Assembly (NCBI GenBank): GCA_030602315.1
Contig: JAUVZY010000007.1
Coordinates: 1-64,000, forward strand
Length of the DNA: 64,000 nt
Reading direction: 5' to 3'
Source of the DNA: Pseudomonadaceae bacterium
Lineage (GTDB): Bacteria; Pseudomonadota; Gammaproteobacteria; Pseudomonadales; Pseudomonadaceae
Part shown: piece by piece, positions 47,557 to 57,399 of the stretch
Numbering within the stretch: the stretch's first letter is position 1
Layout: every line of letters starts with the position of its first letter
Translations under genes and position numbers: made by a program
The notes under the pieces: generated by a model
What the model was told of the DNA's origin: nothing
What the model saw: only the letters and a program-made list of their open reading frames with translations
Databases searched by the model: none

Positions 47557-48906
47557 ATGCACATTCATATTCTCGGCATCTGCGGCACCTTCATGGGCTC
47601 GCTCGCGGTGCTGGCCAAGGAGCTGGGCCATCGCGTCACCGGCTCGGATGCCAACGTCTATCCGCCCATGAGCACCCAGCTCGAGGCCCAGGGCATCGAG
47701 CTGATGCAGGGCTATGCGCCCGAACACCTGACGCCGGCGCCGGATCTGGTGGTGATCGGCAACGCGCTGTCGCGCGGCAATCCGGCGGTCGAGCACGTGC
47801 TGAACAAGGGCCTGCCCTATGTCTCCGGCCCGCAGTGGCTGGCCGATCACGTGCTGCAGGGTCGCTGGGTGCTCGGCGTGGCCGGCACTCATGGCAAGAC
47901 CACTACCACCAGCATGCTGGCCTGGGTGCTGGAACATGCCGGGATGAGCCCGGGCTTTCTGATCGGCGGCGTGCCGCAGAACTTCGGCGTGTCCGCGCGC
48001 CTGGGCGGCACGCCGTTCTTCGTGGTGGAGGCCGATGAGTACGACAGCGCCTTCTTCGACAAGCGCAGCAAGTTCGTCCACTACCGTCCGCGTACCGCGA
48101 TCCTGAACAATCTGGAGTTCGACCACGCGGACATCTTTCCAGATCTGGCGGCCATCGAGCGGCAATTTCACCACTTGGTGCGCACCGTGCCCGGCGAGGG
48201 GCTGATCATCCATCCCCAGGCCGAGACGGCGCTGGCGCGGGTGATCGAAATGGGCTGCTGGACCCCGGTGCAGACCACCGGCGAGGGCGGCCAGTGGCAG
48301 GCGCGTCTGCTTGAGCCAGACGGCTCGCGCTTCGAGGTGCTGTTCGAGGGGCAGGCGCAGGGCGTGGTGGAATGGCAGCTGACCGGCCAGCACAACGTGG
48401 CCAATGCCCTGGCTACCCTGGCCGCCGCCCGCCACGTGGGGGTGACGCCGACGCAGGGCGTTGAGGCGCTGGCGGCGTTCAAGAGCGTCAAGCGGCGCAT
48501 GGAAAAGGTCGCCGAGGTGAACGGCGTGACCGTCTACGACGACTTCGCCCACCACCCGACCGCCATCGCCACCACCCTGGACGGGCTGCGCAAGCGTATC
48601 GGCACGGCGCCGATCATTGCGGTGGTCGAGCCGCGCTCCAATTCGATGAAGCTCGGCGCGCACCGCGACGGGCTGGCCGAATCGGTGGCCCAGGCCGACG
48701 TGGCCATCTGGTATGCGCCGGCCAACCTCGGCTGGGACCTGGCAGCCTGCGTGCAGGGTTCGCCGGTGCCGACGGTGGTCTGTGACTCGCTGGAGGCGAT
48801 CATCGCCGAGGTCAAGGCCCGCGCGGTGCCCGGCACCGAAGTGGTGATCATGAGCAACGGCGGCTTCGGTGGCCTGCACGGCAAACTGGCGCAGGCGCTG
48901 GCCTGA
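47557..48906 (+). CDS. mpl: UDP-MurNAc:L-Ala-gamma-D-Glu-meso-DAP ligase
   Basis: Mpl reattaches the recycled murein tripeptide to UDP-MurNAc. The 449-residue Mur ligase has the nucleotide-sugar domain MHIHILGICGTFMGSLA, ATP loop GVAGTHGKTTTTSM at 107-120 and the C-terminal domain. ATG 47557 is preferred to longer reading because of family start. Divergent from mtfA across 175 bases; followed by ubiX. Confidence 0.95.
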   Translation: MHIHILGICGTFMGSLAVLAKELGHRVTGSDANVYPPMSTQLEAQGIELMQGYAPEHLTPAPDLVVIGNALSRGNPAVEHVLNKGLPYVSGPQWLADHVLQGRWVLGVAGTHGKTTTTSMLAWVLEHAGMSPGFLIGGVPQNFGVSARLGGTPFFVVEADEYDSAFFDKRSKFVHYRPRTAILNNLEFDHADIFPDLAAIERQFHHLVRTVPGEGLIIHPQAETALARVIEMGCWTPVQTTGEGGQWQARLLEPDGSRFEVLFEGQAQGVVEWQLTGQHNVANALATLAAARHVGVTPTQGVEALAAFKSVKRRMEKVAEVNGVTVYDDFAHHPTAIATTLDGLRKRIGTAPIIAVVEPRSNSMKLGAHRDGLAESVAQADVAIWYAPANLGWDLAACVQGSPVPTVVCDSLEAIIAEVKARAVPGTEVVIMSNGGFGGLHGKLAQALA

Positions 48907-49002
48907 TCTGACCGGTTGGCTGGGCTTGCCTACCATCAGGCTCGCAACCGGCGGCCCGCCCAGGCCGCCGAGCGAAGGATTGAACGCAGTCGGAGTGACT
49001 AC

Positions 49003-49635
49003 ATGAGCGGTTTCGAGCGCATCACCCTGGCGATGACCGGCGCCTCCGGTGCCCAGTACGGCCTGCGCCTGCTGGACTGCCTGGTGCAGGAAGAGCGCGA
49101 GGTGCACTTTCTGATCTCCAAGGCCGCCCAGCTGGTGATGGCCACCGAGACGGACGTGCACCTGCCGCCCAAGCCTCAGGCGATGCAGGCGTTTCTCACC
49201 GAATACACCGGCGCGGCGCCCAACCAGATCCGCGTGTTCGGCCAGGAGGACTGGCTGGCGCCGCCGGCCTCGGGCTCGGGCGTGCCCAGCGCCATGGTGG
49301 TGGTGCCCTGTTCCACCGGCACGCTGTCGGCGATCGCCAGCGGGGCCAGCAACAACCTGATCGAGCGTGCCGCCGACGTGGCGCTCAAGGAGCGGCGCAA
49401 GCTGATTCTGGTGCCGCGCGAGGCGCCGTACTCGAGCATCCATTTGGAGAACATGCTCAAGCTGTCCAACCTCGGCGCGATCATCCTGCCGGCCTCGCCC
49501 GGCTTCTACCACCAGCCGCAGACCATCGACGACCTGGTGGACTTCATGGTCGCGCGCATCCTCAACCTGCTCGGCATTCCGCAGGACATGCTGCCGCACT
49601 GGGGCGAGCAGCACCGGCTGGCCGGCGATGACTAG
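49003..49635 (+). CDS. ubiX: Flavin prenyltransferase UbiX
   Basis: UbiX makes prenylated FMN, the cofactor of the UbiD decarboxylase in ubiquinone synthesis. The 210-residue product contains ITLAMTGASGAQYGLRLLD at about 6-24 and VPREAPYSSIHLENML, the dimethylallyl phosphate and FMN site. Overlaps the small lipoprotein gene by eight bases. ubiD is not in the window. Confidence 0.95.
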   Translation: MSGFERITLAMTGASGAQYGLRLLDCLVQEEREVHFLISKAAQLVMATETDVHLPPKPQAMQAFLTEYTGAAPNQIRVFGQEDWLAPPASGSGVPSAMVVVPCSTGTLSAIASGASNNLIERAADVALKERRKLILVPREAPYSSIHLENMLKLSNLGAIILPASPGFYHQPQTIDDLVDFMVARILNLLGIPQDMLPHWGEQHRLAGDD

Positions 49636-49918
49636 GCCACTGCTGACCCTGCTGCTGCTCGGCGGTCTGCTCGGCGGCTGCGCGACCACGCGCACCCTGG
49701 ACGCCGCGCAGCCGGGTGCGCCCCTGATCTACGCCGGCACCCGGCTGGACTGGTACGCACTGCAGGGCGGCTGCTGCCCGAAGGAGCGCTTCGGCGCCGA
49801 GCCACCGGCCTATCCGGCGCTGGACCTGCCGGCCAGTGCGCTGCTCGACACCCTGCTGCTGCCCTTCGCCCTGGCCGCCGAGTGCGGAGTCAATCTCGGG
49901 GTGCGCGGCGGCCTGTAA
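49628..49918 (+). CDS. YceK/YidQ-like small lipoprotein
   Basis: A 96-residue product with a lipoprotein signal ending LLGGC (Cys18), followed by a short body with YAGTRLDWYALQGGCCPKERF and a second hydrophobic stretch near LDLPASALLDTLLLPFALA. This is the layout of the YceK (DUF1375) family, of unknown function. It overlaps ubiX by eight bases and is 85 bases before the FtsH-like gene. Confidence 0.8.
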   Translation: MTRPLLTLLLLGGLLGGCATTRTLDAAQPGAPLIYAGTRLDWYALQGGCCPKERFGAEPPAYPALDLPASALLDTLLLPFALAAECGVNLGVRGGL

Positions 49919-50003
49919 GCCGGCCGTTTGCTGACGCAGGTCGTGGCCTTTTGCCGCTCGCCCGGGGAATAATCAGGTCAGTCGCGGCTCACGAGTAGGC
50001 TCC

Positions 50004-51815
50004 ATGAAAGAACAGGCTCCGTTTCACGTCAGCTACTGGGTCATCGCGCTGATCGGCTTCATGCTGATCCAGTACCTGCTCTCGGCCCAGCAGCCCATCG
50101 CACGGATCTCCTACAGCGAGTTCCAGAGCTACCTGCAGCAGGAGCGCATCGAGTCGCTGGCGGTCTCCGACCGGCAGATCGAAGGCGTGTTCCGGGAGCC
50201 GCTGCCAGGCGGCGAAACGCGCTTCGTCACCACCCGCGTCGAGCCCGAGCTGGCCGCGCTCTTGCAGCGGCACGACGTGAAGTTCGCCGGGCGCATCGAA
50301 AGCACCTTGCTGCGCGACATCCTTTCCTGGCTGCTGCCGGCGCTGATGTTCCTCGGCATCTGGCTGTTTCTGCTAAAGCGCATGAGCGCGGGCCTGGGTG
50401 GCGGCGGCATGATGCAGATCGGCAAGAGCCGTGCGCGGGTCTATGTCGAGGCCGACACCAAGGTGAGCTTCGCCGATGTGGCCGGGGTGGACGAGGCCAA
50501 GGCCGAGCTCAAGGAAATCGTCGATTTTCTCAAGGACCCGCAGACCTACGGCCGGCTCGGCGGGCGCATGCCCAAGGGCGTGCTGCTGGTCGGCCCGCCC
50601 GGCACCGGCAAGACGCTGTTGGCCAAGGCGGTGGCCGGCGAGGCGAAAGTGCCGTTCTTCTCGATTTCCGGCTCCGAGTTCGTCGAAATGTTCGTCGGCG
50701 TGGGCGCGGCGCGGGTGCGCGACCTGTTCGAGCAGGCCCGTGCCCAGGCCCCGGCGATCATCTTCATCGACGAGCTGGACGCCCTCGGCCGCGCCCGCGG
50801 CATCAGCCCGCTGGGGGGCGGCCACGACGAGAAGGAGCAGACGCTCAACCAGCTGCTCGCCGAACTGGACGGCTTCGATACCTCCAGCGGGCTGGTGCTG
50901 CTGGCGGCGACCAACCGCCCGGAGATCCTCGATCCGGCGCTGCTGCGCGCCGGCCGCTTCGATCGCCAGGTGCTGGTAGACCGCCCGGACAAGACCGGCC
51001 GCGAGCAGATCCTGCGCGTGCACCTGCACAAGGCCCGGCTGGCGGCGGATGTCAGCGCCCAGGACATCGCCGCGCTGACCCCGGGGTTTACCGGCGCAGA
51101 CCTGGCCAATCTGGTCAACGAGGCGACCCTGCTGGCCACCCGGCGCAACGCCGAGGCCGTGGCGATGCAGGATTTCACCGCGGCGATCGAGCGCATCATC
51201 GCCGGCCTGGAAAAGCGCAACCGCCTGCTCAATCCGCGCGAACGCGAGGTGGTGGCGTTCCACGAGATGGGGCATGCGCTGGTCGCCACGTCCCTGCCGG
51301 GCTGCGATCCGGTGCACAAGGTCTCGATCATCCCGCGGGGCATGGGCGCGCTGGGTTACACCATTCAGCGTCCGATCGAGGACCGCTTTCTGATGACCCG
51401 GGCGGAGCTGGAAAACAAGATGGCGGTCCTGCTCGGCGGCCGGGCGGCGGAGTGGCTGGTGTTCGGCCAGCTGTCCACCGGTGCGGCGGACGACCTGGCC
51501 AAGGTCACCGACATCGCCCGGGCGATGGTGACGCGCTATGGAATGTCCGAGCGCCTCGGCCATCTGGCGCTGGAACGCGAGCCGCACAGTTTTCTCGGGG
51601 ACAACCTGCCCGGTATCCAGACCCGCCACGAATACGCCGAGACCACCGCCAGCGCCATCGACGAGGAGGTGCGCGAACTGGTGGAGCGGGCGTTCCAGCG
51701 CAGCGTGGAGCTGCTCGAGGCGCGCCGCGAGCTGCTCGAGCGCTGCGCCCGCCGCCTGCTGGAAGCGGAAACCCTGGATGCCGCGCAGCTCAAGGCATTG
51801 TGCGAGACGGCCTAG
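50004..51815 (+). CDS. ATP-dependent zinc metalloprotease, FtsH paralogue
   Basis: Membrane AAA protease that extracts and degrades damaged or regulatory membrane proteins. The 603-residue protein has two transmembrane segments (about 11-27 and 103-123), the Walker A GPPGTGKT at 197-204, the pore loop MFVGVG, Walker [12 protein letters not shown], and the zinc site His420-Glu421-His424 with Asp497 as third ligand. It lacks the long C-terminal tail of the housekeeping FtsH, which in Pseudomonas lies beside folP, so this is probably a second copy. It follows ubiX and the YceK-like gene and ends at a hairpin terminator. Confidence 0.92.
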   Translation: MKEQAPFHVSYWVIALIGFMLIQYLLSAQQPIARISYSEFQSYLQQERIESLAVSDRQIEGVFREPLPGGETRFVTTRVEPELAALLQRHDVKFAGRIESTLLRDILSWLLPALMFLGIWLFLLKRMSAGLGGGGMMQIGKSRARVYVEADTKVSFADVAGVDEAKAELKEIVDFLKDPQTYGRLGGRMPKGVLLVGPPGTGKTLLAKAVAGEAKVPFFSISGSEFVEMFVGVGAARVRDLFEQARAQAPAIIFIDELDALGRARGISPLGGGHDEKEQTLNQLLAELDGFDTSSGLVLLAATNRPEILDPALLRAGRFDRQVLVDRPDKTGREQILRVHLHKARLAADVSAQDIAALTPGFTGADLANLVNEATLLATRRNAEAVAMQDFTAAIERIIAGLEKRNRLLNPREREVVAFHEMGHALVATSLPGCDPVHKVSIIPRGMGALGYTIQRPIEDRFLMTRAELENKMAVLLGGRAAEWLVFGQLSTGAADDLAKVTDIARAMVTRYGMSERLGHLALEREPHSFLGDNLPGIQTRHEYAETTASAIDEEVRELVERAFQRSVELLEARRELLERCARRLLEAETLDAAQLKALCETA

Positions 51816-51906
51816 TCGGGCGCGCCTGGCCGTCGATGCGTTGACCGACAGCCTGGCGCTTGTCCCGTCAGCGTGAGCCTGGTGCGTATGGGTTGATCGG
51901 CGCGAG

Positions 51907-51940
51907 GCGGGGGAAAGACCTGACGGTCGGTTTCCCCCGC
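51907..51940. terminator. Bidirectional hairpin between ftsH paralogue and MBL gene
   Basis: A long stem forms from GCGGGGGAAA (51907-51916) and TTTCCCCCGC (51931-51940), extended internally by GACC/GGTC around a TGAC loop. It lies 91 bases after the FtsH-like stop and 18 before the end of the convergent hydrolase gene. Trailing T runs are short. Confidence 0.6.
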
Positions 51941-51957
51941 ACTGCCCAACGTGTGGC

Positions 51958-52824
51958 TTAGCTGGCCAGGGCGCGAACCTCGCCCCGCGCATCGGCCAGG
52001 CCGAAGCGGCCCTTGTCGTCGCGCACCACGCGGCCGAGGGCGACCTTGGGGTCATGCACGAACACCAGGCGTCCGCCGCGCGGCTCCAGGTGCTTCAAGA
52101 GCGTTTGCTTCTCTTCGATCAGCCCTTCGGGAAAGCGGTCGTAGCCCATGGTGATCGGCAGGTGCACCCAGGGCGCGCCGGGGATCAGGTCGGCGGCATA
52201 CACCACCGGGCCGTCCGGCATCTCGATCTCCGGCAGCATCTGCCCGGGCGTATGGCCGTCGCTCCAGTGCAGCCGCCAGCCGGCGCCGAGGGTGGCGGAC
52301 TGGCTGCCGTCCTCGATCAGTTCCAGCCGGCCGCTGGCTTCGAGCAGATCGAGCAGTTCGGGAATATAAGAAGCGCGGTCACGCGCATGCGGGTGGCGGG
52401 CGCGCTGCCATTGACTGCGGCCGACCAGAAAGCGCGCTTGGGGAAACAGCAGGCGGGGTGGCTGGCCTTCTGCCCAGGCGGCGAGCAGCCCGCCGGCGTG
52501 ATCGAAGTGCAGGTGGGTGAGCAGCACCACATCGATGTCGGCATCGGACAGGCCCAGTTCGGCCAGCCGCGCCAGCAGCAGGTGCTCGTCTTCCTGCACG
52601 CCGTAGCGCTGTTTCAGCTCCGGGGAGAAGAACGCGCCGACCCCGGCCTCCACCAGCACATTGCGCCCGTCTTCCTGAACCAGCAGCGCGCGGCAGCCAA
52701 GATCGATGCGGTTGTGTTCGTCCGGCTGCATCCAGCGTTGCCACATGGCCTTGGGCGCGTTGCCAAACATGGCGCCGCCGTCGAGTTTCTGGGTGTTGCC
52801 GTAAAGCGTGGTGAGGGTGCGCAT
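51958..52824 (-). CDS. Metallo-beta-lactamase-fold hydrolase, possible lactonase
   Basis: The 288-residue protein has the dinuclear zinc motif HLHFDHAGG with His104, His106, Asp108 and His109, then SDGHTPGQM and YAADLIPG, as in lactonases. The N-terminal [15 protein letters not shown] resembles the start of YtnP, an acyl-homoserine-lactone-degrading enzyme of Bacillus; activity here is inference. No luxI or luxR gene is nearby. It is 45 bases downstream of queG's stop on the same strand. Confidence 0.8.
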   Translation of the reverse strand: MRTLTTLYGNTQKLDGGAMFGNAPKAMWQRWMQPDEHNRIDLGCRALLVQEDGRNVLVEAGVGAFFSPELKQRYGVQEDEHLLLARLAELGLSDADIDVVLLTHLHFDHAGGLLAAWAEGQPPRLLFPQARFLVGRSQWQRARHPHARDRASYIPELLDLLEASGRLELIEDGSQSATLGAGWRLHWSDGHTPGQMLPEIEMPDGPVVYAADLIPGAPWVHLPITMGYDRFPEGLIEEKQTLLKHLEPRGGRLVFVHDPKVALGRVVRDDKGRFGLADARGEVRALAS

Positions 52825-52869
52825 TGTTGTTGTGGTTCCCTGCTGCGGTGGACTGAAAGTTATAGCAGC

Positions 52870-53946
52870 TCAGATCGGTGCGCCGCGCTCGCGGTGCCGG
52901 GCCAGTGCCCACTCGACATGTTCGCGCACCAGCGCGGAGGGATGCGCGCGGCGGGCCTTGAGCGCCTCGAGCACCGGTATGCTCGACGGCGCGTTGCCCA
53001 GGCCGACGGCCAGGTTGCGCAGCCAGCGCTCGTAACCGGCGCGGCGCAGCGGCGAGCCTTCGCTGCGGGCGAGAAACTCTTCCTCGCTCCAGCCGAACAG
53101 GGCCGCCAGTTCGGCGTTGTCCAGCCCATGACGCGGGCTGAAGTCCGTCTCGCCGGAGGGCTTGGCGAAGCGATTCCATGGGCAGGCGATCTGGCAGTCG
53201 TCGCAGCCGAACACGCGGTTGCCGATCTGTGCGCGCAGCTCGAGCGGAATCGGGCCCTTGAGTTCGATGGTCAGGTAGGAGATGCAGCGTCGTGCATCCA
53301 GCACTCGCTCGCCGACGAAGGCGTCGGTGGGGCAGCGGTCCAGACAGGCCTGGCAGCGGCCGCAGTGGTCTTTGTCGCTGGGCTCGTCCACAGGCAGCGG
53401 CAGGTCGACGAACAGCTCGCCGAGAAAGAACCAGCTGCCGGCCTTGCGGTTGATCAGCAGGGTGTTCTTGCCGATCCAGCCGAGGCCGGCGTTCTGCGCC
53501 AGCGCGCGTTCGAGCACCGGGGCGCTGTCGACGAAGGCCCGATAACCGAACGGGCCGATGGCCTGCTGTACGCGATCGGCCAGCTGCTGCAGGCGCTTGC
53601 GTACCAGCTTGTGGTAGTCGCGGCCCAGCGCATAGCGCGACAGGTAGGCCTTTTCCGGCTCGGCCAGGCGGCGGGTCATCTCGGTGTCGCCGGGCAGATA
53701 GTCCATGCGCAGCGAGATGACCCGCAGCGTGCCGGGCACCAGTTCGGCGGGGCGCGAGCGCTTGCTGCCGTGCGCGGCCATGTAGTCCATCTCGCCGTGA
53801 TAGCCGGCGGCCAGCCAGCGCGCCAGATGCGCCTCGTGCTCGGCGAGGTCGACGTCGGCGATGCCGGCCTGGGCAAAGCCCAGCTCGGCGGCCCAGCGCT
53901 TGATCTGGCCGGCGAGGGCGGTGGGGTCCAGCGGTTCGCTTACCAT
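52870..53946 (-). CDS. queG: Epoxyqueuosine reductase
   Basis: QueG reduces epoxyqueuosine in tRNA to queuosine using cobalamin and two iron-sulfur clusters. The 358-residue product has the ferredoxin-type motifs CGRCQACLDRCPTDAF and CDDCQIACPWN and a C-terminal HEAT-like helical part. ATG 53946 leaves a 67-base gap to the divergent nnr gene. Family length is normal. Confidence 0.95.
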   Translation of the reverse strand: MVSEPLDPTALAGQIKRWAAELGFAQAGIADVDLAEHEAHLARWLAAGYHGEMDYMAAHGSKRSRPAELVPGTLRVISLRMDYLPGDTEMTRRLAEPEKAYLSRYALGRDYHKLVRKRLQQLADRVQQAIGPFGYRAFVDSAPVLERALAQNAGLGWIGKNTLLINRKAGSWFFLGELFVDLPLPVDEPSDKDHCGRCQACLDRCPTDAFVGERVLDARRCISYLTIELKGPIPLELRAQIGNRVFGCDDCQIACPWNRFAKPSGETDFSPRHGLDNAELAALFGWSEEEFLARSEGSPLRRAGYERWLRNLAVGLGNAPSSIPVLEALKARRAHPSALVREHVEWALARHRERGAPI

Positions 53947-53980
53947 CGGAAACTTACGGCGGCCTGTTGTTGGCGAAGCG

Positions 53981-53986
53981 TATAAT
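53981..53986 (+). promoter_or_regulatory. Candidate -10 element of the nnr operon
   Basis: A perfect TATAAT lies 27 bases before the nnr ATG in the short gap between divergent queG and nnr. No convincing -35 is 16-18 bp upstream. It is the best promoter signal for the eight-gene nnr-hflC cluster. Confidence 0.3.
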
Positions 53987-54013
53987 TCTACGCCTCTGCC
54001 CAGGTGGATTCTC

Positions 54014-55513
54014 ATGTCGCAGACGACCGCCGTACTGCCCCTCGAACTCTATAGCGCCGCCCAGACCCGTGAACTGGACGCGCGCCTGATCGCCGCCGGT
54101 ACGCCCGGTTTCGTCCTCATGCAGCGTGCCGCTCAGGCAGCCTGGCGCGCCTTGCGCCAGCGCTGGCCGCAGGCGGGCGAAGTCACCGTGTTGACCGGGC
54201 GCGGCAACAATGCCGGCGACGGCTATCTGATCGCCATGCTGGCGCAGCGTGCCGGCTGGCAGGTACGCGTGCTGGCGGTCGGTGACCCGGCGCAGCTCGG
54301 CGGGGATGCCGCCAGCGCCTATGCCGAAGCACGGGCCGCCGGGGTCAGCGTGCTGCCGTGGTGCGATGCTTTGCCGCTGTCCGGTGTGGTGGTGGATGCG
54401 CTGCTCGGCACCGGCCTTAGCGGCGAGGTGCGCGCGCCGTACCGCGAAGCCATCGAGGCGATCAATCGCGCAGGGCAGCCGGTGCTGGCGGTCGACCTGC
54501 CTTCGGGCCTGTGTGCCGATAGCGGCGCCGCGCAGGGCTGTGCGGTGCGGGCGGATCTGACGGTGACCTTCATCGGCCTGAAGCTCGGATTGTTCACCGG
54601 CGCGGCGGTCGATCAGGTCGGCGAGCTGGTCTTCGACGATCTGCAGGCCGAGCCGGCGCTGCTCGGCGCGCTGATGCCCGCGGGCCGGCGCCTGGACGGC
54701 GCGGCCCTGCCGCAGCTGGCGCCGCGACCGCGTGGTGCGCACAAGGGCAGCTACGGTCAGGTACTGGTGATCGGCGGCGACCATGGCACCGCGGGTGCGG
54801 CGCTGATGGCCGCCGAGACGGCGCTGCGTGCCGGCGCCGGCATGGTTAGTCTGGCCACTCGGCCAGCGCATGTGCTCGCCTCGCTGGCGCGGACACCGGA
54901 GGTGATGTGTCTGGGCGTCGAGTCCACCTACGCCATGGGGCCACTGCTCGAGCGGGCCGACGTGCTGGTGCTGGGGCCGGGCCTCGGCCAGGCGCCGTGG
55001 GGGCGCAGCCTGCTCAGTCTGGCGCCGGGGCGCGCGCTGCCGCAGGTATGGGATGCCGATGCGCTCAACCTGTTGGCATCCGGACAGCTCCGGCTGCCGG
55101 CCGGCGCGATCATCACGCCGCATCCGGGCGAGGCGGCGCGTCTGTTGGGTTGTACGCTCGCCGAGGTTCAGCAGGACCGCCCGCAAGCGGCGCGCACGCT
55201 GGCAGAACGCTTGGCCTGCACGGTGGTGCTCAAGGGCGCCGGCACCCTGGTGGCCGATGCAAAGGGGCGCCTGGCCGTTTGCGATCGCGGCCACCCGGCG
55301 ATGGCCAGCGCCGGACTCGGTGATGTGCTGGCCGGCCTGCTGGGTGCGCTGCTCGCCCAGGGCCTGGCACCATACGAGGCCGCCTGCCTGGGCGTCTGGC
55401 TGCACGCGCGTGCCGGCGAAGAGGCCGCTGTCGATGGGCGCGGCCTGTTCGCCACCGACCTCATTCCGTTTATTCGCAAGCTCCTGGAGATCCAATCGCC
55501 ATGCCTGAAGTGA
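54014..55513 (+). CDS. nnr: Bifunctional NAD(P)HX epimerase/dehydratase
   Basis: Repairs damaged (hydrated) NADH and NADPH. The 499-residue protein fuses a YjeF_N epimerase domain (about 1-220; GRGNNAGDGYLIA) and an ADP-dependent dehydratase domain (about 230-495; LGPGLGQ and GHPAMASAGLGDVLAG). ATG 54014 is chosen on family start and good spacing. It overlaps tsaE by 13 bases, the usual Proteobacterial linkage (yjeF-yjeE). Confidence 0.95.
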   Translation: MSQTTAVLPLELYSAAQTRELDARLIAAGTPGFVLMQRAAQAAWRALRQRWPQAGEVTVLTGRGNNAGDGYLIAMLAQRAGWQVRVLAVGDPAQLGGDAASAYAEARAAGVSVLPWCDALPLSGVVVDALLGTGLSGEVRAPYREAIEAINRAGQPVLAVDLPSGLCADSGAAQGCAVRADLTVTFIGLKLGLFTGAAVDQVGELVFDDLQAEPALLGALMPAGRRLDGAALPQLAPRPRGAHKGSYGQVLVIGGDHGTAGAALMAAETALRAGAGMVSLATRPAHVLASLARTPEVMCLGVESTYAMGPLLERADVLVLGPGLGQAPWGRSLLSLAPGRALPQVWDADALNLLASGQLRLPAGAIITPHPGEAARLLGCTLAEVQQDRPQAARTLAERLACTVVLKGAGTLVADAKGRLAVCDRGHPAMASAGLGDVLAGLLGALLAQGLAPYEAACLGVWLHARAGEEAAVDGRGLFATDLIPFIRKLLEIQSPCLK

Positions 55514-55971
55514 CCCTGTATGTCGAGGGCGAAGAGGCCATGCAAGCGTTGGGCGCACGCCTGGCCGCCGTGGTCGGTACGCACGGCACTCTTTATCTGC
55601 ATGGCGATCTGGGGGCCGGCAAGACCACGCTGTCACGTGGGTTGATCCGCGGCTACGGGCATACCGGCAAGGTCAAGAGTCCGACCTTTACCCTGGTCGA
55701 GCCCTACGAGATCGGCGAGCAGCGGATTTTTCACTTCGATCTGTATCGGCTGGTCGACCCCGAAGAACTCGAGTTCATGGGCATCCGCGATTACCTGGAC
55801 GGCAATGCGCTGTGCCTGGTCGAATGGCCGGAGCGCGGCCAGGGCGTTTTGCCAAAGGCGGACCTCGACATTACCATTACGCCGCACGGCAGCGGCCGCT
55901 TGCTGCGCCTGACGCCCCAGGGCGCGCGCGGCGAGCAGTGGTGCGCCGAACTGGCCAACGGGAACACTTGA
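55501..55971 (+). CDS. tsaE: tRNA t6A-modification ATPase TsaE
   Basis: TsaE drives turnover of the TsaB-TsaD complex that makes threonylcarbamoyl-adenosine in tRNA. The 156-residue product has the P-loop GDLGAGKTT at 35-43 and the SPTFTLVEPYE switch. Overlaps nnr by 13 bases; amiB starts three bases after its stop. Confidence 0.96.
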   Translation: MPEVTLYVEGEEAMQALGARLAAVVGTHGTLYLHGDLGAGKTTLSRGLIRGYGHTGKVKSPTFTLVEPYEIGEQRIFHFDLYRLVDPEELEFMGIRDYLDGNALCLVEWPERGQGVLPKADLDITITPHGSGRLLRLTPQGARGEQWCAELANGNT

Positions 55972-55974
55972 AGC

Positions 55975-57399
55975 ATGGGGTTGCGTATGCGCGCGCGCGC
56001 GTGGATTGCCGGTTTGGCACTGATGCTGCTCGCTGCCCAGAGCTGGGCGCTTACCGAGGTGCGCGGCGTGCGCCTGTGGCGTGCGCCGGACAACACCCGG
56101 CTGGTGTTCGACCTGACCGGGCCGGTGCAGCACAGCGTATTCACCCTCGCGGCACCTGACCGTATCGTCATCGACGTGCCGCGCGCCGCGTTGCGCGGCT
56201 CGCTGGACAACCTGCCGCTGGCCAACACCCCGATCACCGGCATGCGCGCCGCCCCGCGCGATGACAACAGCCTGCGCGTGGTCATCGACCTTTCCAGCAG
56301 CGTCACGCCCAAGAGTTTCACCCTCGAACCGAATCAGGAATACGGACACCGGCTGGTGCTCGATCTGTTCGACAAGGCCGCCGCACCCAGCGAGCGCCCG
56401 CCGGTCACCGCCAACCCGGCACGGCCCGCCACCCCGGTATCCCCGGCGCTGCCCTCCAGCAATCGCCTGCCGCCGCAGCCTTCGGCCCAGCGCGACATCA
56501 TCATCGCCATCGACGCCGGCCACGGCGGCGAGGATCCGGGCGCCATCGGGCCGGGTGGCGTGCGCGAGAAAGACGTGGTGTTGTCCATCTCCAAGCAGCT
56601 GCAGCGGGCGATCAACGCCGAGAGGGGTTATCGCGCCGAGCTGGTGCGTACCGGCGATTACTTCATCCCGCTGCGCAAGCGAACCGAGATCGCGCGCAAG
56701 AAGGGCGCCGATCTGTTCGTCTCGATTCATGCCGATGCGGCGCCGCGCACCTCGGCCTATGGCGCCTCGGTATATGCCCTCTCGGACCGTGGTGCGACCT
56801 CGGAAACCGCACGCTGGCTGGCCGATAGCGAAAACCGCTCGGACCTGATCGGCGGGGTGGGCAACGTCAGTCTGGACGACAAGGACCGCATGCTTGCCGG
56901 CGTGCTGCTCGACCTGTCGATGACCGCCACGCTGTCGTCGAGCCTCAATGTCGGGCAGAAGGTGCTGAGCAACATGGGCAGCATCACGCCGCTGCACAAG
57001 CGGCGGGTCGAGCAGGCGGGCTTCATGGTGCTCAAATCGCCGGACATTCCCTCGATTCTGGTGGAAACCGGATTCATCTCCAATCCGGCAGAAGCGCGCA
57101 AGTTGCAGACCGCCGGTCACCAGCAGGCCCTGGTGCGCTCGATGCACAGTGGCATTCGCCAGTTCTTCCAGGAAAACCCGCCGCCGGGCACCTATATCGC
57201 CTGGCTGCGGGACAGCGGCAGGATTGCCCCGGGCCCACGCGAGCATGTGGTGCGTTCCGGTGAGAGCCTGGCGCTGCTCGCCCAACGCTATCAGGTCAGC
57301 CTGGCGTCCATTCGCAGTGCCAACAACCTCAAGAACGACGTGATCAAGGTCGGCCAGACCCTGAGCATTCCCGCACCGACCCTGGCTGGCGAGCCATGA
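55975..57399 (+). CDS. amiB: N-acetylmuramoyl-L-alanine amidase AmiB-type
   Basis: Periplasmic zinc amidase that cuts septal peptidoglycan during division. The 474-residue precursor has a signal peptide (cut near SWA, residue 24), an AMIN domain (about 28-130), a proline-rich linker, the Amidase_3 domain ([23 protein letters not shown], glutamate in VETGFISN) and a C-terminal LysM (about 425-468). ATG 55975 has an alternative at 55987. Its stop overlaps mutL by four bases. Confidence 0.95.
   Translation: MGLRMRARAWIAGLALMLLAAQSWALTEVRGVRLWRAPDNTRLVFDLTGPVQHSVFTLAAPDRIVIDVPRAALRGSLDNLPLANTPITGMRAAPRDDNSLRVVIDLSSSVTPKSFTLEPNQEYGHRLVLDLFDKAAAPSERPPVTANPARPATPVSPALPSSNRLPPQPSAQRDIIIAIDAGHGGEDPGAIGPGGVREKDVVLSISKQLQRAINAERGYRAELVRTGDYFIPLRKRTEIARKKGADLFVSIHADAAPRTSAYGASVYALSDRGATSETARWLADSENRSDLIGGVGNVSLDDKDRMLAGVLLDLSMTATLSSSLNVGQKVLSNMGSITPLHKRRVEQAGFMVLKSPDIPSILVETGFISNPAEARKLQTAGHQQALVRSMHSGIRQFFQENPPPGTYIAWLRDSGRIAPGPREHVVRSGESLALLAQRYQVSLASIRSANNLKNDVIKVGQTLSIPAPTLAGEP

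Noticed and set aside
47452-49695. Long antisense frame opposite mpl and ubiX
   Set aside because: Frame-shadow of high-GC third-position bias; no motifs, low-complexity His/Arg/Gln composition, and both plus-strand genes are well conserved.
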